From assembly GCF_900142465.1 (NCBI RefSeq), contig NZ_FRAX01000009.1:62001-126000 (forward strand): a stretch of 64,000 nucleotides of DNA, read 5' to 3'. This stretch comes from Fibrobacter sp. UWH6. GTDB taxonomy: Bacteria > Fibrobacterota > Fibrobacteria > Fibrobacterales > Fibrobacteraceae. This document shows positions 1 to 7,369 of this stretch, in pieces. The notes beneath the pieces were generated by a model that saw only the letters and a program-made list of their open reading frames with translations, searched no databases and had not been told where the DNA came from. Within the stretch, counting starts at the first letter, position 1; every line of letters begins with the position of its first letter. The position numbers and the translations under genes are program-made.

Positions 1-735
1 AATGTAACCCAGGCGCCAACCTGTAATGGAATAAGTCTTGGAAAGGCTGGAACATTCGATGGTACGCTCACGCATGCCAGGCAACGTAGCCATGTGGGTA
101 TGAACGTGAGGCGCAAAAATAATGTGCTCGTACACCTCATCCGTAATCACATACAAATCATACTTGATGGCAAGATCCGCAATAATCTGCAGTTCCGCAC
201 GAGTAAAAACCTTACCGCTAGGATTCGAAGGATTGCAAAGCACCAGAGCCTTTACGCCCGGCTGCTTCATGGCATCTTCAAGGACGTTGGCGTCGAAGGT
301 AAAATCGTCAGGATTCAGCGGCACATAAATAGGAGTAGCGCCGCTCAAAATCGTATCCGCCGTATAGTTCTCGTAGAACGGAGAGAAGATCACCACCTTG
401 TCGCCGGGATTGCAAACCGACATCATGGTGATCATCATGGCTTCGGTACTGCCGCAAGTAATGACGCATTCCTTTTCGGGGTCAAAGCGCATGCCGCTGA
501 AATGTTCCTGCTTATTGCAAACCGCCTCACGGAAATTCTTGGCACCGATGGTCAGCGCATACTGATGAGGACCGGACTTGGCCACTTCCGCCATGCGGTT
601 CTGCAATTCCACCGGCGGGTCAAAATCCGGAAAACCCTGAGACAAATTGACGGCACCGCAAGAATAGGCAATGCGGGTCATGTAACGGATAACAGATTCC
701 GTAAAATGGCTAGTGCGATCGCTTAAAGGTTTCAT
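1..735 (-). CDS. PLP-dependent aminotransferase, class I/II (partial, C-terminus off window)
   Basis: The frame runs open from an ATG at 735 to the window edge, giving the first 245 residues. The translation begins MKPLSDRTSHFTESVIRY and carries the class I/II aminotransferase signatures: NLSQGFPDF near the N-terminus, a GSTEAMM cofactor-phosphate segment, the CNPSNPSGKVFT motif and DEVYEHIIF. The edge falls just after SSLSKTYSITGWRLGY, so the PLP-binding lysine (SLSKTY) is present. This family transfers amino groups between amino acids and 2-oxo acids in the cytoplasm; NLSQGFPDF fits the methionine/kynurenine-type aminotransferase group, but the substrate cannot be fixed from the sequence. 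It has no neighbour in an operon within the window. Confidence 0.9.
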   Translation of the reverse strand, partial: MKPLSDRTSHFTESVIRYMTRIAYSCGAVNLSQGFPDFDPPVELQNRMAEVAKSGPHQYALTIGAKNFREAVCNKQEHFSGMRFDPEKECVITCGSTEAMMITMMSVCNPGDKVVIFSPFYENYTADTILSGATPIYVPLNPDDFTFDANVLEDAMKQPGVKALVLCNPSNPSGKVFTRAELQIIADLAIKYDLYVITDEVYEHIIFAPHVHTHMATLPGMRERTIECSSLSKTYSITGWRLGYI

Positions 736-868
736 AAAAAACGTTCTTTTTTACAAATTCATTTTTCAAGTTTGCGGAAACGATCTGCTTTAAATATGGG
801 TTTAAGCAATTCAGATCCGCATACTATAAAAAAATAGAAATATGGAAGTCACAAAAGGAACTGCAAAC
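736..868 (-). promoter_or_regulatory. Leader and probable promoter region of the aminotransferase gene
   Basis: An AT-rich gap of 133 bases lies between the aminotransferase start and the stop of the expansin gene on the same strand. It contains no open frame or clear terminator. I place a promoter here only because the spacing suggests a new transcription unit; no convincing -35/-10 pair stands out. Confidence 0.3.
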
Positions 869-1957
869 TTACAGGTAGTAATTCGCCTCGCCCACAGCCA
901 AGTCGCTTCCCTTGATTTGCAAGGTATCGGGCACACCAGTGCGATACTCGATAATCAACTTGACCATATCATCACTCCGCAAAATTCCCTGAGGGACCGT
1001 CCAGAAGTTTTCCGCCTCGATGGCGTACTTCAAAGCTACAGGTTCCGCATCCGTCACCGCAGAAATTTGCGTCACGGCATCCTTCGGGTTACGAACCTGC
1101 ACAATGCTCCAGTAAGGGCCAGCCCCTTCCTTCACCCAGACGCTGGTGGAATCGCCCCACACGCCTTCAACGCCTTCGCAGGATACGAATTCCCATTCGC
1201 CGTAATAGCGGCCCACCGTAATGCCCATGATGTCGCTAGCAGGTGCGCCACCCAAATCCACACCGCAACTTTCGTCGGGGCAGCGGTCCGTAATGCGCAC
1301 CGTAACGCGCTTCCAGCCATCAGGAGTTTTCGCCTTTACGCGAACGCAGCCACCGCAGGCAAGGCCCCCATTCCAGGGTCCTTTATCGTCACCGCTAGAA
1401 ACGTTCACATGGATGGCGGCATAATACTGGATGTTGGTCTGGCCGTAATTGCAGGCGCCACCCAGACTGGTTTCTTTCTCAGTTATGCTTCCGTAAGTCG
1501 TAATGGAGCCGGTACCGCCGCGTTCATTCAGCACCGGGTCCTGAGCCGTATAGTTGTCGCACTTTTCGCAGGCACCGTCAGCGTCGTCAAAATACCATTC
1601 GTCAGAAGCGTTAGACGCAACCGTCTGGGACGCAGAACTTTCGGGAGAAGAATCTGTAGAATGCTCTGCGGAACTGCTCTGCAAGATTCCGCCCGCGCTA
1701 GAAGTTACGCCGGAATTTGACGACACCGCGGAGCTTATCGGAGCTTCGGCACCAGACGACCCCGCCTGCGCCATACCGCCACTGGATTCCTGCGAACCGT
1801 CGGACGAACTTACTCCAGACGATTCGGATACGGCAGCGGAACTATCAACTGGTCCCGCATCCGACGGACTTGAAGAATCATCACCACAGGAAAACATCAA
1901 GGCTCCCGCAAACAACAAACTTAAAACGTTTTTTCTTTCCCAATAACTCATATACAT
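869..1957 (-). CDS. Expansin-like lipoprotein (DPBB plus CBM63-like domain)
   Basis: The protein of 362 residues starts with a lipoprotein signal (lipobox FSC, Cys24, then GDDSSS). A Ser-rich linker runs to about residue 118. Residues about 145-262 look like the double-psi beta-barrel of expansins: GGACNYG at 166, ACGGCVRV at 200, VRITDRCPDESCGVDLGG at 220-237 with acidic D224 and D234. Residues about 272-362 match the CBM63-type second domain of bacterial expansins (PYWSIVQVRNP, aromatic pair Y282/W283). Expansins loosen cellulose networks without hydrolysis; lipid anchoring would keep it on the cell surface. The start could also be the ATG at 1951. A terminator-like hairpin sits directly upstream of the start. 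Confidence 0.88.
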   Translation of the reverse strand: MYMSYWERKNVLSLLFAGALMFSCGDDSSSPSDAGPVDSSAAVSESSGVSSSDGSQESSGGMAQAGSSGAEAPISSAVSSNSGVTSSAGGILQSSSAEHSTDSSPESSASQTVASNASDEWYFDDADGACEKCDNYTAQDPVLNERGGTGSITTYGSITEKETSLGGACNYGQTNIQYYAAIHVNVSSGDDKGPWNGGLACGGCVRVKAKTPDGWKRVTVRITDRCPDESCGVDLGGAPASDIMGITVGRYYGEWEFVSCEGVEGVWGDSTSVWVKEGAGPYWSIVQVRNPKDAVTQISAVTDAEPVALKYAIEAENFWTVPQGILRSDDMVKLIIEYRTGVPDTLQIKGSDLAVGEANYYL

Positions 1958-1963
1958 GAATAT

Positions 1964-1996
1964 AAAAAGCCCCGCGCATTTTTTTCCGCGCAGAGC
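1964..1996 (-). terminator. Hairpin with U-run just upstream of the expansin start
   Basis: On the minus strand GCTCTGCGC pairs with GCGCGGGGC (two G-U pairs) across an A-rich loop and is followed by five T. It ends only about seven bases before the expansin start codon. It is either the terminator of a lost upstream unit or a leader attenuator. Confidence 0.6.
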
Positions 1997-2024
1997 TTAA
2001 TTTTTTTCGTTTACCTGCTGGTCT

Positions 2025-2310
2025 TTGCGACGCTCGCCTTACCTGTCATTGCGCTCTGCGTGCGCAGGACTTACGGCTCGGTCCTACCGGCAACAAGCTT
2101 TTCGTCGCGACGCTCGGCTTGCACGCTTTTCCTTGACGAGTGCGCAGAAGTCAGCCACTTCGTATGTTGGTCTTATGGGCGTTCCCCACACTATCGTGTG
2201 GGTCGGGCTATATTCTGGGGGCAATCGGCTGCGCTTACGCTTGCAGCTCACCTCCCAGAACCAAGCCTCGCTTCGCGAGTCTTGTCCCCAAGGGATCACA
2301 ATCCCTAACG
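2025..2310. repeat. Intergenic repeat remnant, copy 1 (modules A-B)
   Basis: This GC-richer block within an AT-rich gap holds module A (2045-2079) followed by module B (2077-2120), with the end of another B just before A. The same two modules recur at 5773-5856 in the opposite order, so the source is probably a tandem unit of about 80 bases. The rest, to 2310, has hairpin-like segments such as CCACACTATCGTGTGG and no credible gene; several short frames cross it on both strands with no family resemblance. Confidence 0.6.
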
Positions 2311-2561
2311 CAAATTTTAATAGGATACAAAAAAATACCATAAATTACTCAAAGTAAGTACAACGTGCGCAAAATCATTGTGTGACAAAATCTACTCCAT
2401 TGGGATTTTTGCTAACCCAAACAGACTCCTGAATTCAAAATGATCTTCAAAAACTCTTTGCCGAATATTTGTAAACAAATTTTTTCTTTAAATCTTGCGT
2501 TTTTCATACAAATTCGCATTATATTTTAAACATCTTTTTCTACAACATAATAGGAGGATTA
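2311..2561 (+). promoter_or_regulatory. AT-rich leader of the PDZ/DUF6345 cassette
   Basis: No gene is seen in these 250 bases. A box TTTGTAAACAAATTTTTT lies at 2468-2485, 94 bases before the first ATG of the cassette. TTGCGT near 2488 and TATATT near 2519 could be a -35/-10 pair with a long 18-19 base spacer. A strong Shine-Dalgarno AGGAGG sits at 2552-2557, eight bases before the ATG at 2562. Confidence 0.35.
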
Positions 2562-3150
2562 ATGAAAAAAGATGGCCTTGATGGCGTTTGCTCTTTGTGC
2601 AACGACACTTTTTGCTGACGAATCGTTTGGAGGCATTGGTCTTGTTGTACAAGACTGAAACATTGGATTAGGAATTGAAGCTATCATCCCAAACACACCT
2701 GCGGCAAAATCTGAATTAAAGGTAGGCGATTTAATCATCGCTGTAGATGGTAAAGGGTTTGAAAATCTGTCGTTCGAACAATCCGTTTCCTTATTCCGTG
2801 ATGTAAAGAACAAACCGATTGTTCTCACATATATCAGTGATGGCGACACACTTCAAGCAACACTTCGCCGTGCAATAATTACGACAAAACAAGTATCTTC
2901 AATTGACGCAAGTGTCGGAGAAATCAACGGAAAGAAATATGTTTCCACATTTGAACTTGGTGATGACAATTACACAGCTGTTTTTCTTGACAGCTCATCA
3001 CCATCTTTTAAAAATGACAACTCTAATCACAATGACAGGCAGAGTGGTCTTCGTCTGTTGCAAATTCAAGACAACATCATCAGCTATGAGAACAGGGCTA
3101 GTGGGAAAACATTTTCCACTGATTTGAATGGCAAATCTCGTAATAAATGA
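2562..3150 (+). pseudogene. Broken secreted PDZ-domain protein
   Basis: From a good ribosome site and ATG at 2562, the frame shifts after six A residues: MKK continues only if one base is removed, giving MALMAFALCATTLFADES (signal peptide) from the ATG at 2572. In that second frame a TGA at 2656 interrupts GIGLVVQD*NIGLGIEAII, where Trp would fit. After it the frame is open for 163 codons to a TGA at 3148: a PDZ core (GIEAIIPNTPAAKSELKVGD, LIIAVDGKG), then a polar C-terminal part. Two lesions in the first 100 bases argue for a dead gene or a sequencing error pair. It is the first gene of a four-gene run; the next start lies 20 bases after its stop. Confidence 0.75.
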
Positions 3151-3170
3151 GTATAGGAGAAGATTTTTCA

Positions 3171-4010
3171 ATGAAGAAGATATACTTTTTAGCTCTTGGC
3201 GCATTGATTTCGTACACTCACGCACAGTTGATTGTGAGTGAAAAAATTTATCAGCAGATGGACGCACGAGAAAATCCGCGAGTCCTTATGAAAAGTCAGA
3301 AGGCTGTTTCGCAAGACTCCTACATTTATACGATTGCAGGATCACGCGACTTTAAATCGGGGAAAAATTTTCAAGTCAAGAAACTTGATGATTTTCATCG
3401 TTTCACTGTAAACAAGAAAAACAAGAAGAAACTCCACCTTGCGTCTGAAGACGAAATGCGCATACGCGCCATGGATGACATCAAGGCAATCTTACCCAAG
3501 GATGTCGCCGACTCCTGCGCCATAACGTCTGTAGGCTATGATTATTTAATGACTGATTCTTCGGAATCTAGAATCGTCGGCAGTACCGTTATGGTTCATC
3601 GAAAACTTGATGGAATGTCTGTCAGGAGCAACTCATATATCTTGGTTAATTACGATTCAACAGGAAATATGTCGTATATGGATGTTCGATGGGAAAAGTA
3701 CAACAAAATTTCTGCCAAAAGTACCGTTGAAAAGTCCCAAAGATCTAAAATTCACAGGCAGGAGTTCAACGGTATGGTTGAATCCGTATCTAGAAATTTA
3801 AAAGAAAAAAATCTTCGGGGAAGTTTGGACAATTCTGTTCAAACTTTAGCCAGTTTTGAAAACGAAAACGGGGAAGTAATGCTTCTTCCGAGTGTCACCT
3901 TTATTGGACAATACTCTACCATAGATAGCGATGAAAGCATTCCGATGACATTCGACATTCCATCAGATGCATCACTAGTTCCAAACAACAAAGCGGTTGT
4001 TAGCAGATAG
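3171..4010 (+). CDS. Secreted protein of unknown function, possible propeptide-like partner
   Basis: I start at the ATG at 3171 because it follows AGGAGA at proper spacing and yields a signal peptide, MKKIYFLALGALISYTHA; an in-frame ATG at 3147 overlaps the upstream stop and lacks a site. The 279-residue protein has no family that I can name with certainty. Residues about 110-190 (GSTVMVHRKLDGMSVRSNSY then ILVNYDSTGNMSYMDVRW) resemble the beta-rich FTP/PepSY-like propeptides of secreted proteases. The next gene, 12 bases downstream, encodes a candidate cysteine peptidase, so an inhibitory or chaperone role is possible but is inference. Confidence 0.7.
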   Translation: MKKIYFLALGALISYTHAQLIVSEKIYQQMDARENPRVLMKSQKAVSQDSYIYTIAGSRDFKSGKNFQVKKLDDFHRFTVNKKNKKKLHLASEDEMRIRAMDDIKAILPKDVADSCAITSVGYDYLMTDSSESRIVGSTVMVHRKLDGMSVRSNSYILVNYDSTGNMSYMDVRWEKYNKISAKSTVEKSQRSKIHRQEFNGMVESVSRNLKEKNLRGSLDNSVQTLASFENENGEVMLLPSVTFIGQYSTIDSDESIPMTFDIPSDASLVPNNKAVVSR

Positions 4011-4022
4011 GAGATTGATTAT

Positions 4023-4874
4023 ATGAAAAAAATAATCTTCTTTTTTATGTTTATTTGCATCCTTGCAAACGCAAAAGATTCTAATGCTCCTTCAAGTTTT
4101 TCAATCATCACCTTTGCAATTAACCATTACGGTTTAAATAGTAGAGGTGAGCCATGGCGAACAAATTTAGATACACCTATTGAAAACGCTAATACACTAG
4201 TTAATTCCTTTAAAGATAACATCACAAAGAATTATCCTAGCACGTCATTTAAAACTCCAAAGCAATATACTGATGCCGGAGTGACAAAAGCAACATTTAT
4301 AAAAGAAACTGATAACTACAATTTTGTGTATTATGATGGACATGGTGGTGTAGATAGAATAACAATGTGTCCGAATAACGAAAGAGTCTGGAATAATGAC
4401 AAAGCATTCGGAGGCAATACATATTGGGTTATGTTTTCCGCATGCCAAGTCTTCAAAAAAGATGAGATGAATCCTTTTCCTTGGTTTAATGGAGTTCATT
4501 CTATTCTTGGTTATAGTTCATCTGTTACCGATTACGGGACAGAAAAGTATAAAGTAAAATGCGGACTGTTAAATTTATTCAGTTGCTCTCGAACAAGAAA
4601 ATCCTCTTATGTACAAAGAGACTTTGCAACCAATTGGATTAAAGCCAAACAAACTATATGGGAATCCTACAAAAACGCTGTATATAAATGGTTGGTTCAA
4701 GGACGTGATTATGGCGTGGAACCTATAATGGTACATCTTTTTGGTACTGTTGACGGAAAACATTTCGATGGGTCCAAGGAGACGTTTGAAAATTCCATCC
4801 AAAAACCATTATATAGAAACTCAAACTTAAAATTGTATAAAACAATATGTACTTTTGGCACACCAGAATATTAA
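4023..4874 (+). CDS. Secreted DUF6345-like protein, candidate clan CD cysteine peptidase
   Basis: The 283-residue product has a signal peptide (MKKIIFFFMFICILANA) and a site AGGAGA before the ATG. The core is FVYYDGHGG (H107) followed 30 residues later by YWVMFSACQVF (C141), then FNGVHSILGYSS. This layout, a hydrophobic strand then His-Gly, and a second hydrophobic strand then Ala-Cys, is the clan CD arrangement of caspases and gingipains, and the whole resembles DUF6345 proteins. Whether it is a peptidase is inference. It has four extra cysteines (C116, C180, C188, C276). It sits between a possible propeptide-like protein and a lipoprotein. Confidence 0.75.
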   Translation: MKKIIFFFMFICILANAKDSNAPSSFSIITFAINHYGLNSRGEPWRTNLDTPIENANTLVNSFKDNITKNYPSTSFKTPKQYTDAGVTKATFIKETDNYNFVYYDGHGGVDRITMCPNNERVWNNDKAFGGNTYWVMFSACQVFKKDEMNPFPWFNGVHSILGYSSSVTDYGTEKYKVKCGLLNLFSCSRTRKSSYVQRDFATNWIKAKQTIWESYKNAVYKWLVQGRDYGVEPIMVHLFGTVDGKHFDGSKETFENSIQKPLYRNSNLKLYKTICTFGTPEY

Positions 4875-4890
4875 CCCAAAGGAGCGTAAA

Positions 4891-5328
4891 ATGAAAAAAA
4901 TATCAATCTGCCTTATACCTTTTCTTCTCCTATTTTCAGCATGCTCTAGTAATCCTGACGAATCAACCACAAGAGATTCTCAAATAACTCTCGATGAAAA
5001 TTTAATACTTTTGGATTCTATATCTCAATGCCTATCTGACACTAACGAAATATCAGAACATTCCAAAATAGACACAGTTTACCTAACGCAGCGAAATAAT
5101 ACGCTATCGCTTGTTTTTCCTTCAGAAATTTATTGTTCCCGAGAAAACATCAAATCAATAGGAGTTTCAATCCAAGATGATACGATTAGTGTCGAATTAA
5201 TTCAAAAGGAATCCAAAACTAATGCTAAACTTGATTGTCCCGTTTGGGTTTACAGTACATTAAACGGAGACCTTAAAGGAAAATACCTACAAGCCCGAAC
5301 GAATGTATATGCACTAATCAAACAATAA
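4891..5328 (+). CDS. Small lipoprotein of unknown function
   Basis: The start is the ATG at 4891, after AAAGGAG; a TTG at 4855 inside the previous gene is a poorer choice. The 145-residue product has a lipoprotein signal with lipobox FSAC (Cys20) and a polar, Thr/Ser/Ile-rich mature part with two cysteines in the second half. I do not recognise a family. It closes the cassette of four same-strand genes, 16 bases after the DUF6345-like gene, and a strong terminator follows. Confidence 0.75.
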   Translation: MKKISICLIPFLLLFSACSSNPDESTTRDSQITLDENLILLDSISQCLSDTNEISEHSKIDTVYLTQRNNTLSLVFPSEIYCSRENIKSIGVSIQDDTISVELIQKESKTNAKLDCPVWVYSTLNGDLKGKYLQARTNVYALIKQ

Positions 5329-5340
5329 TTTGGCTTTCAG

Positions 5341-5380
5341 CAAAAACAGCTGACTCACAAGATGGTCGGCTGTTTTTGTT
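5341..5380 (+). terminator. Rho-independent terminator of the AT-rich cassette
   Basis: CAAAAACAGC at 5341-5350 pairs perfectly with GCTGTTTTTG, and TGAC/GTCG extends the stem to 14 pairs with one G-U. The U-run is the descending arm itself plus TT. It lies 12 bases after the lipoprotein stop. Confidence 0.8.
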
Positions 5381-5891
5381 AGATTCTAGACTAGAGAATA
5401 AGAGCAAAAGCTCAAAAAAAAATGTCTATCAATAATATAGATTATTCAAAGAGGAAGGGAGATGCCGCATCAGGTGCGGCATGACATTTGGGTGGGTGGG
5501 GTAAGCCAGGGGTTGCGGGCAGGCGCTTGAAGCCCGCTAGAAAGGGTGGAGAGCAACGGAGTGCGAATCAGGGGAAGGCTTTCCCCTTTAAAAAAACATC
5601 CGCCTAATAAGACGGATGTTTGAAATTTTCAGAGATTGCTTCGGGCTGCTCGCCCCTCGCAATGACAAATGACTGACTAGCGAACGACTTTTCGGTCTTT
5701 AGCGGTCATTTCCAAGAACTGAGCGACAGTCATCTGACCCTTGGGGACTCCTTCGGAGTCCTTCCCGCTCGCCTCGGTCCTACCGGCAAACAAGCTTTTC
5801 GTCGCGACGCTCGGCTTACCAGTCATTGCGCTCTGCTAGCGCAGGACTTGCGGCTCACTCAAGAACAAGCAAGCTTGTTCTTGGTTTCGCC
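5381..5891. repeat. Mosaic of intergenic repeats
   Basis: About 510 bases without a gene. From left to right I see a hairpin element ending GCGGCATGACA (5458-5487), a GC-rich stretch, a terminator (5588-5621), an element of the GATTGCTTCGGGCTGCTCGC type ending CGCAATGACA (5633-5666), modules B (5773-5817) then A (5822-5856) of the repeat also found at 2045-2120, and a palindrome CAAGAACAAGC/GCTTGTTCTTG (5860-5883) close to the next gene's stop. Confidence 0.65.
5588..5621 (-). terminator. Terminator-like hairpin for the Bat-type TPR pair
   Basis: AAACATCCG (5594-5602) pairs with CGGATGTTT (5613-5621). On the minus strand the stem is followed by a run of T, so it would stop transcription coming from 7285 to 5892, about 270 bases after the stop. 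Confidence 0.65.
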
Positions 5892-6554
5892 TTACCAGTC
5901 CTTGGCAGGTCTTGCCTGGCCGCGGAGGGGTTTCCAAGGTTTACGTTCACCATTCTGTTCGTCAAAATCCTTCAAAAGCTGGCTGGCTTCTTCAGGGCTC
6001 ATCTGACCTGCAGGAACCTCCTGCGGTTCCTCGGGCTGCTGGGGCTGTTCGCCCTGGCTATCGCTGGACTGTTCCTCAGGCTGCTGCGGTTGTTCGCCGG
6101 AGCCGCCTTCGCTATCAGAACTCTGACCCTGACTATCGCTAGACTGGTCACCATTATTCTGATCTTGATTCTGGTCCTGCTGATCCTTGTCCTGATCCTG
6201 GTTTTGATCTTGGTTCTGGTCCTTATTCTGGTCTTGATTTTGATCCTGATTGTTCTGATCATTCTGATCGTTCTTAGGATCGTTTTTCTTATTCTCGTTC
6301 TTCTGCTCGTCCTTGGCTTCCTGAATGCGATCCAGGAGCATCTGCAGCTTCTGATCATTGGGATAATACTGCAAACCTTCATTACAGGTAATTTCCGCAG
6401 AAGGCAAGCGATTCTCAATGTACTGGAAAGCGGCATCGCTATAATAAGCACTTGCAGACTTGGGAGCGGCAAATGCAGCAGCGGCACACAACAAGACGCA
6501 AACCGTCATGCGTACCGGGTTCTTCACTACGTTCAGAATGACGTCCTGGAACAT
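5892..6554 (-). CDS. Bat-type TPR protein with Asn/Asp/Gln repeats
   Basis: The 220-residue product has a signal peptide (VCVLLCAAAAFAAPKSASA), one TPR-like segment (residues about 38-70), a long low-complexity stretch built from DQNQDQN and EQPQQPEE repeats (about 80-175), and the C-terminus MSPEEASQLLKDFDEQNGE...KDW. That tail, with a terminal KDW, is typical of the BatC/BatE-type TPR proteins of Bacteroides-aerotolerance operons. The ATG at 6554 overlaps the upstream stop (TAATG) and follows GGAGGTGATC, an excellent site. Residues 4-15 (DVILNVVKNPVR) are encoded by a dispersed repeat; the older start may have been the ATG at 6509. Confidence 0.8.
   Translation of the reverse strand: MFQDVILNVVKNPVRMTVCVLLCAAAAFAAPKSASAYYSDAAFQYIENRLPSAEITCNEGLQYYPNDQKLQMLLDRIQEAKDEQKNENKKNDPKNDQNDQNNQDQNQDQNKDQNQDQNQDQDKDQQDQNQDQNNGDQSSDSQGQSSDSEGGSGEQPQQPEEQSSDSQGEQPQQPEEPQEVPAGQMSPEEASQLLKDFDEQNGERKPWKPLRGQARPAKDW
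6513..6548. repeat. Dispersed REP-like element inside a coding sequence
   Basis: The plus strand reads GGGTTCTTCACTACGTTCAG then AATGACG, the same core as the intergenic elements near 43990-44025 and 45420-45470. Here it lies in frame between the start codon and the signal peptide of the Bat-type TPR gene. Confidence 0.65.
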
Positions 6555-7285
6555 TAGATCACCTCCAAGTCGTTATCGGTGTTGCTGGCATCGATTTTTG
6601 CCTTGGGCTTGCGACCAGCCTTGATTTCAATGACATCGTCAACACGCTGCACATAGGCATTCAGCTGACCAGCCGTTTCATCTTCGGCGATAATGTTTTC
6701 CAGAATCTGCTTGGCTTCTTCGTACTTGCCATCCTTACTCAGCTGGAGGGCTCGTGCCAGGGCTTCCTTGGCCTTTTCACTTAAAGGAGGCTGCTTCTGG
6801 TCATTGTCCTGGTTCTGATCCTGATTCTGTTTCTGCTTATCCAGTTCCTCTTTCAGTTTGCGCTGGACAATTTCAACATTCTTCTTGGCATTTTCAAAAT
6901 TGTTGTCCAGGTCGATCGCCTTTTTAAGGTATGCCACGGACTCACGCCAAGCGGCAATACGTTCGCTGGGCTCAGCGGCCTTTTCACCAACGCGGAAATG
7001 GGTATTGGCCAAATTGTAGGCCGCCTTCGCCGCCATCTTCTTATCGGGCATGCGTACCGCACTTTCCAATTCCTTCTTGGCCTCTTCATAATTTCCAAGG
7101 CGGTACTGGCAAGTTCCGATGTTGTAGAACAGCAAAGGATTTGCCGGCTCCGATTCACGGGCCTTCATGTACTTTTCTAGGGCTGCGGCATAATCGCCTG
7201 CGGCAAACAACTTATTGCCATCATTAATGGGGCGCGCAAAGCCCATCACCGACAGCAAGACAATCAACAAAATAGACAATCGCAT
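6554..7285 (-). CDS. Bat-type TPR protein (BatC-like)
   Basis: The 243-residue product has a signal peptide (MRLSILLIVLLSVMGFA) and two to three TPR units: NKLFAAGDYAAALEKYMKA, PLLFYNIGTCQYRLGNYEEA and AAYNLANTHFRVGEKAAE, then a loop and AVAYLKKAIDLD-like helices. A KQNQDQNQDND stretch splits off a second TPR-like part (ALQLSKDGKYEEAKQILENI). It should act in the periplasm as an adaptor in a Bat/MoxR-type complex. It overlaps the next gene by one base and the two share the Gln/Asn/Asp repeat style. No von Willebrand (BatA/BatB) gene is adjacent; MoxR and a BatD-like gene are 37 kb away. Confidence 0.82.
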   Translation of the reverse strand: MRLSILLIVLLSVMGFARPINDGNKLFAAGDYAAALEKYMKARESEPANPLLFYNIGTCQYRLGNYEEAKKELESAVRMPDKKMAAKAAYNLANTHFRVGEKAAEPSERIAAWRESVAYLKKAIDLDNNFENAKKNVEIVQRKLKEELDKQKQNQDQNQDNDQKQPPLSEKAKEALARALQLSKDGKYEEAKQILENIIAEDETAGQLNAYVQRVDDVIEIKAGRKPKAKIDASNTDNDLEVI

Positions 7286-7315
7286 ATCAAATTTCCTAAT
7301 CGACCAGTAATATAC

Positions 7316-7358
7316 AAAAAAACGAGGTCCCAGTACTTTTTGACTACGGACCTCATTT
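7316..7358 (-). terminator. Terminator of the glycosyltransferase gene
   Basis: GAGGTCC (7324-7330) pairs with GGACCTC (7348-7354); on the minus strand a GTTTTTTTG run follows. It starts 12 bases after the stop of the gene ending at 7370. Confidence 0.8.
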
Positions 7359-7369
7359 TATCCCTAAAA

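Noticed and set aside
2084-2341. Minus-strand frame of 85 codons as a small gene
   Set aside because: It spans the intergenic repeat modules and translates to low-quality Arg/Ser/Pro-rich sequence without a ribosome site.
2656-2658. TGA as selenocysteine or recoded tryptophan
   Set aside because: A second lesion (frameshift) lies just upstream, other genes in the window use TGA as a normal stop, and no selenocysteine hairpin was seen after it.
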